Positions 1 through 7,638 of a stretch of 54,183 nucleotides of DNA are shown piece by piece. The notes under the pieces were generated by a model. That model searched no databases, was not told the DNA's origin, and saw only the letters and a program-made list of their open reading frames with translations. The DNA is taken from NCBI GenBank assembly GCA_039812485.1, contig JBDIAP010000006.1, positions 1 to 54,183 on the forward strand, read 5' to 3'. This stretch comes from Kineosphaera sp039812485 (GTDB lineage: Bacteria; Actinomycetota; Actinomycetes; Actinomycetales; Dermatophilaceae). Position 1 is the first letter of the stretch. Every line of letters starts with the position of its first letter. The translations under genes were made by a program, and so were the position numbers.

Positions 1-1
1 G

Positions 2-541
2 ACGAACGGCGCGGCGCCCGGGCCCGGCGGCGCCGCGCCGAGTCCCCCGGCAGCGACTGGGGCCGTCGTCGTGCACGTCGTCGGCGCGGTCAAGCGGCCG
101 GGGGTGGTGCGGCTGCCTGCGGGGGCTCGGCTCGCCGACGCCGTCGGGCGCGCGGGCGGTGTGGCCGCGGGGGGTGACCCGGCGAGCGTCAACCTCGCCC
201 GCCCGGTCGTCGACGGCGAGCAGGTCGTCGTGCAACGTCGCGGGGCCAGGCCCATTTCGCCTGCCGCGGCGGCAGGGTCTGGGGCCACGCCAGGCTCGGG
301 ATCGGGGGCCGGGTCGTCGGCAGCCGCGGGTGCGACAGGGCCGCCGGGCGGCCAAGTCGACCTCAACACCGCCGACGAGCAGGCGTTGGACGCCCTGCCG
401 GGCATCGGCCCCGTCATGGCCCGCCGCATCCTCGAATGGCGCAGCCAGAACGGCCGATTCGGATCGGTCGACGAACTCGCCGAGGTCGCCGGGGTGGGCC
501 CGAAGACCCTCGAGGAGTTGCGCCCACACGTGCGGGTGTGA
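2..541 (+). CDS. comEA: ComEA-type competence DNA-binding protein, 3' part
   Basis: The 5' end lies outside the window; the frame is open from base 2. The visible part begins with a Gly/Pro/Ala-rich linker, then a SLBB-like soluble-ligand domain (VVHVVGAVKRPGVVRLP), another low-complexity Ser/Gly/Ala linker, and a C-terminal helix-hairpin-helix module (VDLNTADEQALDALPGIGP ... VAGVGPKTLEEL). That order is typical of ComEA, the membrane-anchored receptor that binds double-stranded DNA outside the cell and hands it to the ComEC channel. The N-terminal membrane anchor is not visible. The TGA stop overlaps the GTG start of comEC by four bases (GTGA), so the pair is almost certainly one operon. A non-transformation DNA-binding role cannot be excluded. 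Confidence 0.93.
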   Translation, partial: TNGAAPGPGGAAPSPPAATGAVVVHVVGAVKRPGVVRLPAGARLADAVGRAGGVAAGGDPASVNLARPVVDGEQVVVQRRGARPISPAAAAGSGATPGSGSGAGSSAAAGATGPPGGQVDLNTADEQALDALPGIGPVMARRILEWRSQNGRFGSVDELAEVAGVGPKTLEELRPHVRV

Positions 542-3003
542 CGCGTCGCCCAGGGCGTGCCGCGCCTGGGCAGCCACAGCCCACACAGGACTGTGCGACC
601 CGCGAGGCGGAACCGCCGACGGCACCGTCCGAGTCGGTGCTTGATGCGCGGTTGCTGCTCGCGTCGGGCGTCGGGTGGGCGGTGCTCGTGGCGGTGCTCG
701 GCGCGGACTGGGGTGCTCCGGCGTGTGCGGGGGTCGCCGGGCTGGGCCTGGCGATCGCCGGAGGGGTCGCGCGAGCCCGGCGGCGCGTGCCGCGGGCCTG
801 GTCGGCCCTCGCGCTCGCGGGGCTCGTCACCGCCCTGCTGTGCACGAGCGCCGCCGGACACCTCGCGGTGCGCGACGCCGGGCCGGTCGTCGAGCTCGCG
901 CGGCAGCGGGCCGTCGTCACCATCGAGGGGCGGGTCGACGAGGACCCTCGGGTGTTGCCGGCCGACGCCGAGCGCCGCACACCGCGCGCGGTGGTGCGGG
1001 TGCTCGTCACGCGGGTCACGGCCCGCGGGGTGAGCAGCGCCGTGCGCACGCCGATCGTGCTCATGGGCACCACCGCGCTTGCCGAACTGCGATGGCGCGA
1101 ACGCGTCGTCGTCACCGGGCGGCTCGCCCCCGCCGACCCGGCGCAGCCGGTGGTCGCGATCCTCGCCCCGACGTCCCCCGCGCGCACGCAGGCTCCGGCG
1201 GGCTTCATCGCTCGCGTCGCCGAGCACGCCCGCGGGCGACTGCGCACCGCCGTCGAACCGTTGCCCGCCGACGCCCGCGGGCTCGTGCCCGCGCTCGTCA
1301 TCGGCGACCGCAGCCTCACTCCGGGGCTGCTCACCGACGACATGCGCGCCACGGGCATGACCCACCTGACGGCGGTCAGCGGCTCGAACGTCACGATCGT
1401 CATCGGTGCCGCTGTGCTCGTCGGGGGAGTCCTACGGGTGCGACGCCGCTGGCGGCCGCTCGTGGCGGGCGGCGCGTTGGTCGCCTTCGTCGTCCTTGCC
1501 CGCCCCGACCCGAGTGTCCTGCGCGCGGCGGTCATGGGCGCGGTGGGTCTGCTCGGCGTCACCGCCTCGCGCCGCTCCGCCGGGCCGGCGGCGCTGGGTG
1601 CTGCCGTCGTCGTCCTCCTGTGCGTCGACCCGTGGCTGGCGCGCTCCTACGGGTTCGCGCTCTCCACCCTCGCGACGCTCGGGCTGCTGCTCTTCGCGCG
1701 CCCGTGGGGTGCCGCGATCGCGCGCTGGCTGCCCCGCCGCGCCCGCCCGCTCGCCGACGCCACCGCGATCCCGCTCGCGGCGCAGGCGACGTGCGCACCG
1801 GTCGTCGTGCTGCTGCAGGGCTCCGTGCCGGTCATCGGCGTCGTCGCCAACCTCGCGGCGGCGATCTTCGTGGCGCCGGCGACCGTCTGCGGGGTCGTGG
1901 CGGCCCTCGCGGCGTCGGCGTGGGTGCCGGCCGGCACCGCCGTGGCCTGGCTCGCCGCCCTGCCCGCCGCGGCGATCGCGCAGATCGCGCACACGCTGGC
2001 GCCCGTGCCGTTCGGCACGCTGCCCTGGCCGGACGGCACCCCCGGTGCCCTGCTGCTCGCGGCGCTGACGGTCGCCGCACTGCTGACGGCTCCCTGGCTC
2101 ACCTACCAGGCCCGTCGTCGACCGCTGGCGGCACTGGCCGTTGGCGTCCTCGTGATCGCGGCCTGCTGGCCCCTGCCGCCGGCGGCAGCTCCCGCCGCCT
2201 GGGTGTTCGCTGCGTGCGACGTGGGCCAGGGCGACGCGCTCGTCCTGGCGAGCGGTCCGGGCCGCGCGGTCCTCGTCGACGCGGGGCCGCGACCCGAGCC
2301 GGTGCGCGCCTGCCTCGACCGGCTGCGTATCACCTGCCTCGACGCCGTCTTCCTCACCCATTTCCACGACGACCACGTCGCCGGGCTGCCCGGGGCCTTG
2401 GAGGGGCGCACCGTCGGCACCGTCTACGTCTCGCCGCTGGCCGACCCGCCCGAGCAGGCGCGCGACGTGCAGCGCTGGGTGCAGGAGGCGGGAGCGACCC
2501 TCGAGCCCGTCGTGGCGGGCGCCTCGTTCGACATCGGCGCCGTGCACCTCGTCGCCCGCGGGCCGGTGCGCACCATCCACGAGGGTTCGATGCCCAACAA
2601 CAACGGCATCCTGCTCGACGTGCGGACCGCCGGGCTGCGGCTCGTGTTGCTCGCCGACGCGGAGCGGGAGGAGGCCTCAGACCTCGCCAAGACCCTGCGG
2701 GTGACACCGGGCCGGCCCGCCGCTGCCGTGGAGCCCCCGGTGGACGTCGTCAAGGTCGCCCACCACGGGTCGGCCAACCAGGATCGCGGCCTCGTCGAGG
2801 CGCTCGCGGCGCCCGTGGCGGTCATCAGCGTGGCCGCCGACAACGACTACGGCCATCCCGCGCCCAGCACCCTCGACCTCTATGCCCGCGCGGGTGCGGC
2901 CGTGCTGCGCACCGACCGGGATGGCGACATCCTGCTGCAGCCCGACTGTTCGCCGGACGCGGCGCAGCGGTGCCGGGTGCGGGTCGGGCGAACCCGGGGC
3001 TGA
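538..3003 (+). CDS. comEC: ComEC/Rec2 family DNA uptake channel protein
   Basis: About 821 residues. The GTG at 538 is chosen because it overlaps the comEA stop; an upstream in-frame ATG at 436 would lie inside comEA. The N-terminal third has hydrophobic segments and a DUF4131-like region. The Competence domain carries HLTAVSGSN near residues 276-284 and is followed by many membrane helices. The C-terminal part is a metallo-beta-lactamase-fold domain beginning at CDVGQGDALVL, with metal-binding THFHDDH (His608, His610, His613) and VAHHGS (His742, His743). ComEC forms the inner-membrane channel for single-stranded DNA; the MBL domain is a proposed nuclease for the non-transported strand. Length and domain order match full-length actinobacterial ComEC. 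Many actinobacteria carry comEA/comEC without proven natural competence. Confidence 0.95.
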   Translation: MTRRPGRAAPGQPQPTQDCATREAEPPTAPSESVLDARLLLASGVGWAVLVAVLGADWGAPACAGVAGLGLAIAGGVARARRRVPRAWSALALAGLVTALLCTSAAGHLAVRDAGPVVELARQRAVVTIEGRVDEDPRVLPADAERRTPRAVVRVLVTRVTARGVSSAVRTPIVLMGTTALAELRWRERVVVTGRLAPADPAQPVVAILAPTSPARTQAPAGFIARVAEHARGRLRTAVEPLPADARGLVPALVIGDRSLTPGLLTDDMRATGMTHLTAVSGSNVTIVIGAAVLVGGVLRVRRRWRPLVAGGALVAFVVLARPDPSVLRAAVMGAVGLLGVTASRRSAGPAALGAAVVVLLCVDPWLARSYGFALSTLATLGLLLFARPWGAAIARWLPRRARPLADATAIPLAAQATCAPVVVLLQGSVPVIGVVANLAAAIFVAPATVCGVVAALAASAWVPAGTAVAWLAALPAAAIAQIAHTLAPVPFGTLPWPDGTPGALLLAALTVAALLTAPWLTYQARRRPLAALAVGVLVIAACWPLPPAAAPAAWVFAACDVGQGDALVLASGPGRAVLVDAGPRPEPVRACLDRLRITCLDAVFLTHFHDDHVAGLPGALEGRTVGTVYVSPLADPPEQARDVQRWVQEAGATLEPVVAGASFDIGAVHLVARGPVRTIHEGSMPNNNGILLDVRTAGLRLVLLADAEREEASDLAKTLRVTPGRPAAAVEPPVDVVKVAHHGSANQDRGLVEALAAPVAVISVAADNDYGHPAPSTLDLYARAGAAVLRTDRDGDILLQPDCSPDAAQRCRVRVGRTRG

Positions 3004-3048
3004 CCGGCCGCCGATCTCGTCGTCCGGGGTTCCGGCCGCCCGACGTGC

Positions 3049-4011
3049 TCACCCCAGCGCCGGCGCCTCCAGCCCCGAGGCCACGCACATGCCGAACGAG
3101 CCGCCCATCGACCGCGCGCTGGCGCACAGGGCCTCGAGCGTCGTGTTCACGGCGGGCACCCGCTGCAGGTCCGCGGTCGTCACCGCATAGACGGTGCGCT
3201 TGGAGGCCGGCTCGATGGGCACCGTCACGACGTCCGGGTGCTGGGTGTTGCGCATGATGAGCCCGGGGATGAACGCGATGCCCAGGCCGTTGGCGACGAA
3301 CGAGAGCACGGTGACGTAGTCCTCGGTCTCGAAGCCGACGCGCGGCACATAGCCCGCGTTGGCGCACACCTGCAGCAGGTGGCCGCGGCACCGCGGACAG
3401 CCCGCGATCCAGTCTTCGTCGTTCAACTCGTCGAGGCGCACGACGCTCCTGTCGGCGAGCGCATGGCCGCGCGGCAACGCCAGATGCACGTCGTCCTCCA
3501 GTAGCGGGTGGATCTCGTAGGCGTCGAGGCTCTCGTCGCCCCGCGCCAGGTCGCTGCCCTCGTAGGAGAACGCGACCGCGATGTCGCAGTCCCCGGCTCG
3601 CAGCGCGGCGAGCGACTCGGGCGGCTCGGCCTCGGAGAACGTGACGTTGACCCCCGGGTGCTCGCGGCGCACCTTCGCCAGCGCCATGGGCACGAGCGTC
3701 GACGCCGACGAGGGGAAGGCCATGAGCCGCACCCGCCCCGCGCGCAGCCCGGCGATCGCGGCGATCTCCTCCTCCGCCGCGTCGAGCGACGACAGCACGC
3801 TCACGGCGTGCCGGGCGAGCACCTGCCCGGCCTCGGTGAGCCGCACGGACCGACCGACGCGTTCGACGAGCGCCGTGCCCGTGCGTTGTTCGAGGCGGCG
3901 CACCATCTGGGAGACCGCCGGTTGGGAGTAGCCGAGCGCCAGGGCGGCGGCGGTGAAGCTGCCCTCGTCCGCGATGGCCCGCATGACTCGGAAGCCAGCT
4001 GTATCGATCAT
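3049..4011 (-). CDS. LysR-family transcriptional regulator
   Basis: 320 residues, the usual LysR size. The N-terminal winged helix-turn-helix covers roughly residues 1-60 (GSFTAAALALGYSQPAVSQMVRRLE). The remainder is a periplasmic-binding-protein-like effector domain (residues ~90-300) with an unusual CPRC pair around residues 200-203 inside the effector domain. The Cys pair could be redox sensing or structural; this is inference. It is divergent from a sirtuin gene starting at 4149, and a T-N11-A dyad lies just upstream of its start, so it may regulate itself and possibly the sirtuin. Its inducer and target pathway cannot be told from sequence. Confidence 0.9.
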   Translation of the reverse strand: MIDTAGFRVMRAIADEGSFTAAALALGYSQPAVSQMVRRLEQRTGTALVERVGRSVRLTEAGQVLARHAVSVLSSLDAAEEEIAAIAGLRAGRVRLMAFPSSASTLVPMALAKVRREHPGVNVTFSEAEPPESLAALRAGDCDIAVAFSYEGSDLARGDESLDAYEIHPLLEDDVHLALPRGHALADRSVVRLDELNDEDWIAGCPRCRGHLLQVCANAGYVPRVGFETEDYVTVLSFVANGLGIAFIPGLIMRNTQHPDVVTVPIEPASKRTVYAVTTADLQRVPAVNTTLEALCASARSMGGSFGMCVASGLEAPALG

Positions 4012-4021
4012 CCAAAGATGA

Positions 4022-4034
4022 TAACTCCGTGTTA
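4022..4034. promoter_or_regulatory. Candidate LysR-type operator (T-N11-A)
   Basis: TAAC-N5-GTTA, a perfect 4-bp dyad in the T-N11-A form bound by LysR proteins, 10 bases upstream of the LysR start codon and in the divergent gap to the sirtuin gene. Short dyads occur by chance, so support comes mainly from position. Confidence 0.4.
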
Positions 4035-4148
4035 CTGAAACGGCAGAGTGAATTGTCGGTATCGCACGGATTGCGAGGTGAGGCCTCGCTCAGCGCCCTG
4101 GACCGCGCCCCTGTGCTCGATGTCACGGGAGTGCCGCACAATGACCGC

Positions 4149-5072
<924 letters not shown>

Positions 5073-5114
5073 CAGGGGCTCCCTGCACGGCGACTCGCCC
5101 GTCGCGCCCGGCGC

Positions 5115-5807
5115 TCAGACGCGGCGCAGGACGGCCGTGACCTTGCCGAGCACGACCGCGGCGTCGCCGGCGATCGGCTCGTAGGCCGGGTTGTGCGGCA
5201 TGAGCCAGACGTGCCCGTCGACGCGCTTGAAGGTCTTGACCGTGGCCTCGTTGTCGAGCATGGCGGCGACGATGTCGCCGTTGTCGGCCGTGGGCTGCTG
5301 GCGCACGACGACCCAGTCGCCGTCGCAGATCGCCGCGTCGACCATGGAGTCGCCGCTCACCTTGAGCAGGAAGAGATCGCCCTCGCCGACGATCTGCTTC
5401 GGCAGCGGGAAGACGTCCTCGACGAGCTCGTCGGCCGTGATCGGCACGCCGGCCGCGATGCGCCCGAGCAGCGGCACGTAGGTGGCCGCCGGCCGCTGGT
5501 CGCCGCTGCCGGTCTCGTCATGGCCCGACTCCGACGGCACACCGGGGAAGTTGTCGGGCAGGGCGACGATCTCCAGCGCGCGGGGACGGTTGGGGTCGCG
5601 CCGCAGGTAGCCCTTGCGCTCGAGCGCGCCCAGCTGGTGGGCGACGCTGCTGGGGCTCGTGAGTCCGACGGCCTGACCGATCTCGCGCAGGCTCGGGGGG
5701 TAGCCCCGGCTCTCGACGGAGTTGCGGATGACGAGCAGCACCTTGCGTTGGCGACCGGTCAAGCCACGCTTGACGGGACGCTCGGGCAGCTCGTGGATGT
5801 CGGCCAT
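5115..5807 (-). CDS. lexA: LexA, SOS response repressor and self-cleaving protease
   Basis: 230 residues. The N-terminal winged helix (residues ~10-80, SLREIGQAVGLTSPSSVAHQL) is the LexA DNA-binding domain. The C-terminal S24 peptidase domain shows the Ala119-Gly120 cleavage site (GRIAAGVPI), Ser154 in SGDSM and Lys191 in ATVKTF, the complete set for RecA-stimulated autocleavage. An AGGAG ribosome site precedes the ATG. It is divergent from the LysM gene and nrdR, the same neighbourhood as Rv2720-Rv2719c-Rv2718c of Mycobacterium tuberculosis. Autoregulation is expected from the SOS-box-like sequences in the shared upstream region. Confidence 0.98.
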   Translation of the reverse strand: MADIHELPERPVKRGLTGRQRKVLLVIRNSVESRGYPPSLREIGQAVGLTSPSSVAHQLGALERKGYLRRDPNRPRALEIVALPDNFPGVPSESGHDETGSGDQRPAATYVPLLGRIAAGVPITADELVEDVFPLPKQIVGEGDLFLLKVSGDSMVDAAICDGDWVVVRQQPTADNGDIVAAMLDNEATVKTFKRVDGHVWLMPHNPAYEPIAGDAAVVLGKVTAVLRRV

Positions 5808-5942
5808 GTCGTGTTCTCCTCAAGACCTCGCGAGCGGCCCGGTCTGGCCCGCCCGTCAGCATGTCATACCTGGTCAGCGCCCTGTCGGCCGCAGGAGGCC
5901 GAATCTTGTCGGTGGTCGCTGCTTGAGTACTCGTCAGGCAGG

Positions 5943-5971
5943 AGTCTAGACCGACGTCGTACATCTGTCGC
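5943..5971 (-). promoter_or_regulatory. Candidate lexA promoter
   Basis: Read on the minus strand: GCGACA (5966-5971) as a -35, a 17-base spacer, and TAGACT (5943-5948) as a good -10. This would give a 5' leader of about 130 bases for lexA. The partial SOS box at 5991-6006 lies directly upstream of the -35. Confidence 0.4.
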
Positions 5972-5990
5972 AATCGCGACGTCGGCGTGT

Positions 5991-6006
5991 CTGGACAGCA
6001 GTTCGA
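5991..6006. promoter_or_regulatory. Partial SOS-box-like site
   Basis: CTGGAC-AGCA-GTTCGA: the right half is a perfect GTTCGA, the left half keeps only three of six bases of TCGAAC. It shares the AGCA spacer with the strong box at 6037-6052 and sits next to the proposed lexA promoter. It could be a weak second LexA operator. Confidence 0.35.
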
Positions 6007-6036
6007 TCCTGTGATGAGATACAGACAAGTGTTCTA

Positions 6037-6052
6037 TCGAACAGCAGTGCGA
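6037..6052. promoter_or_regulatory. SOS box (LexA operator)
   Basis: TCGAAC-AGCA-GTGCGA matches the actinobacterial SOS consensus TCGAAC-N4-GTTCGA at 11 of 12 fixed positions. It lies in the divergent gap between lexA and the LysM gene, where LexA operators are known in mycobacteria and corynebacteria. It probably controls the LysM gene and perhaps lexA. Confidence 0.8.
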
Positions 6053-6066
6053 GAGCGATGTGTGAC

Positions 6067-6126
6067 GGCACGCGTAGTGGCACTCGTGATGGCACGCAGG
6101 GTGGCACGCGCGGTGGCACTGGCGGC
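6067..6126 (+). repeat. Five imperfect 12-bp direct repeats (GGCAC...)
   Basis: Units GGCACGCGTAGT, GGCACTCGTGAT, GGCACGCAGGGT, GGCACGCGCGGT and GGCACTGGCGGC follow each other without gaps, starting 14 bases after the SOS box and ending 54 bases before the chosen LysM start. They are probably in the 5' leader. If translation began at the ATG at 6058 they would instead encode GTR[S/D/G]-type tetrapeptide repeats. Confidence 0.8.
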
Positions 6127-6180
6127 TGCTGGCGATGGACGAGCAGCGTCCCGCGGTGCGGGGCGGGAGTGGAGGCAGAG

Positions 6181-6633
6181 ATGAGCGTTGTGGCGATGCA
6201 GGTGCCGGCGAGCCGTCAGCAGTCGCGGCCGACCCTGCGACTGGTGCCCACGGGGCCCGAATGTGTCGTCGACGTGCCGGTCCTGCCGGTGCCGTCGGTG
6301 CGGCCGGTACGTCGTGCCGCTGTCGCGGCGAGCCTGGCGGTGCGGCCCGCGCCCGTGCGGCTGACGAGGCGCGGGCGTCTCGTGCGCACCCTGGTGGCCT
6401 TCGCCGTGCTGTGCCTGCTGGCGTCGCTGGCCGTCGCGCGACTCGCTGCGCCCGGACCGCTCGTCGCCGATCGTGCGGTCATCGTGCAGCCGGGGCAGAC
6501 GCTGACGCAGATCGCGCGCGAGCAGCTGCCGCAGCGACCCGTCGCCGAGGGCATCGAGCTGCTGCGTGAGCTCAACGCGATGAACTCCACGGTGCTCGTC
6601 GCGGGCCAGAGCCTGCTCATCCCCGCGGGATAG
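6181..6633 (+). CDS. LysM-domain membrane protein, SOS-linked cell-division suppressor candidate (Rv2719c/DivS type)
   Basis: About 150 residues from the ATG at 6181, preceded by GGAGGCAGAG. The N-terminal ~60 residues are basic, Pro/Val-rich and cytoplasmic-looking; one hydrophobic segment (LVAFAVLCLLASLAVARLAA, about residues 64-84) follows; the C-terminal ~50 residues form a LysM domain (VQPGQTLTQIAREQLP ... LNAMNSTVLVAGQSLLIP), which binds peptidoglycan glycan chains. Divergent from lexA, next to nrdR and behind an SOS box, it has the exact position of M. tuberculosis Rv2719c (ChiZ) and C. glutamicum divS, damage-induced proteins that slow division. Function is inferred from synteny and domain, as these proteins diverge in sequence. 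An alternative ATG at 6058 would add 41 repeat-rich residues. Confidence 0.82.
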   Translation: MSVVAMQVPASRQQSRPTLRLVPTGPECVVDVPVLPVPSVRPVRRAAVAASLAVRPAPVRLTRRGRLVRTLVAFAVLCLLASLAVARLAAPGPLVADRAVIVQPGQTLTQIAREQLPQRPVAEGIELLRELNAMNSTVLVAGQSLLIPAG

Positions 6634-6708
6634 TCGGCCCCGCCCCTCGCGCGGATGGCCGGCCGCGGGCGCGACACGCCGGGGTCTGTGCTCGGACACG
6701 CCGACGGC

Positions 6709-6737
6709 TTGAACCTGGGCCGCGACGTGCCTACGAT
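6709..6737 (+). promoter_or_regulatory. Candidate housekeeping promoter of nrdR-nrdJ
   Basis: TTGAAC (6709-6714), exactly 17 bases, TACGAT (6732-6737). Transcription would start near 6744, inside the first NrdR-box candidate, leaving a leader of about 165 bases before nrdR. Confidence 0.6.
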
Positions 6738-6784
6738 CCCTACATCTAGTGGTTACACCGCTGTAGTTCATCCACATGTAGTCC
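6737..6784. promoter_or_regulatory. Pair of NrdR-box candidates, 32 bp apart
   Basis: The site at 6737-6752 (TCCCTACATCTAGTGG) matches 11 of 16 positions of the palindromic NrdR consensus ACACTATATATAGTGT. A weaker copy at 6769-6784 (CATCCACATGTAGTCC) matches 8 of 16. Their 32-bp offset is three helical turns, the arrangement known for paired NrdR boxes. The first overlaps the predicted transcription start, so binding would block the promoter. Confidence 0.45.
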
Positions 6785-6842
6785 CCAACTGGACGAGCGT
6801 CATGCACAGCTCGTGCACACGTCATCCACAAGGTCATCCCCA
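6768..6842 (+). promoter_or_regulatory. Cluster of DnaA-box-like 9-mers
   Basis: TCATCCACA at 6768-6776 and 6822-6830, TCATGCACA at 6800-6808 and TCATCCCCA at 6834-6842, all on the same strand. The first two differ from the classical DnaA box TTATCCACA by one base. They lie in the nrdR leader. DnaA control of nrd genes is known in Escherichia coli; here it is only a suggestion. Confidence 0.3.
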
Positions 6843-6908
6843 GGTCATGCGGTCCGAGGGTGCCCGGGCGGGGGTCCAGGGCTCATCCGACGCGAAGGAG
6901 GTGCGGTC

Positions 6909-7469
6909 GTGCACTGCCCGTTCTGCCGACACGTCGACAGCCGTGTCGTCGACAGCCGCACTGCGGACGATGGGGCGACGATCCGTCGTCGCCGGCAGTG
7001 CCCGGCGTGTCAGCGGCGCTTCTCGACGAGCGAGACGGCGACGCTGACGGTCATCAAGCGGTCCGGCGTGACCGAGCCCTTCAGCCGGCCGAAGGTCGTC
7101 AGCGGGGTGCGCAAGGCCTGTCAGGGGCGGCCAGTCAGCGACGACGACCTGGCGGTGCTGGCCCAGCAGGTGGAGGAGACGATGCGGGCCAGTGGTCAAG
7201 CGCAGGTCGAGGCTCACGACGTGGGGCTCGCGATCCTGGGCCCGCTGCGGCGGCTCGACGAGATCGCCTACCTGCGGTTCGCGTCGGTCTACCAGGGCTT
7301 CGAGAGCCTGGAGGACTTCGAGCAGGCCATCGCTCTGCTGCGAGCCGAGCGAGACATCGACCCCGACCCGTCAGCGGCCATCGATGCCGAGGCCGTGGCG
7401 GGGGCGGGGGGCGTCGGCACCGGGCCGCCGGGTCGAGAGCAGGGGGCCGCGGCATCCGCCGCCGGCTGA
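6909..7469 (+). CDS. nrdR: NrdR, ATP-cone repressor of ribonucleotide reductase genes
   Basis: About 186 residues from a GTG preceded by AAGGAGGTG. Zinc ribbon: Cys3/Cys6 (HCPFC) and Cys31/Cys34 (CPAC), followed by the arginine-rich DNA-contact region and an ATP-cone at about residues 46-136 (VIKRSGVTEPFSRPKV ... YLRFASVYQGF). NrdR senses ATP/dATP and represses nrd operons. It runs 169 bases upstream of nrdJ, the nrdRJ arrangement known in Streptomyces, so autoregulation together with the reductase is likely. The Ala/Gly-rich tail beyond residue ~155 is longer than in most homologues and of low complexity. Confidence 0.97.
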   Translation: MHCPFCRHVDSRVVDSRTADDGATIRRRRQCPACQRRFSTSETATLTVIKRSGVTEPFSRPKVVSGVRKACQGRPVSDDDLAVLAQQVEETMRASGQAQVEAHDVGLAILGPLRRLDEIAYLRFASVYQGFESLEDFEQAIALLRAERDIDPDPSAAIDAEAVAGAGGVGTGPPGREQGAAASAAG

Positions 7470-7638
7470 GCCGGCGCCGCGATCTCGCGCGGATCACGAG
7501 CACCACCAGCAGTCACACATCATCAGCAGCCGCACACGAGCAGCACCATGACGTCCCGCGCCGGGCCACCGGAGCGAAGGCATCGCAGGATGCCCTGGCG
7601 GGATTCGCAACTGACCTCGGGTCAAGGAGGAAACACCC

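Noticed and set aside
675..3257. 860-codon frame overlapping comEC
   Set aside because: Arg/Ala-rich shadow translation in another frame; ComEC motifs are all in the chosen frame.
6031..6042. GTTC-N4-GAAC palindrome as an alternative SOS box
   Set aside because: The arms are in the reverse order to the LexA operator (GAAC-N4-GTTC); the overlapping site at 6037-6052 fits properly.
7470..7638. Possible cobalamin riboswitch before nrdJ
   Set aside because: The gap is only 169 bases and I could not find the conserved B12-box or the expected helices.
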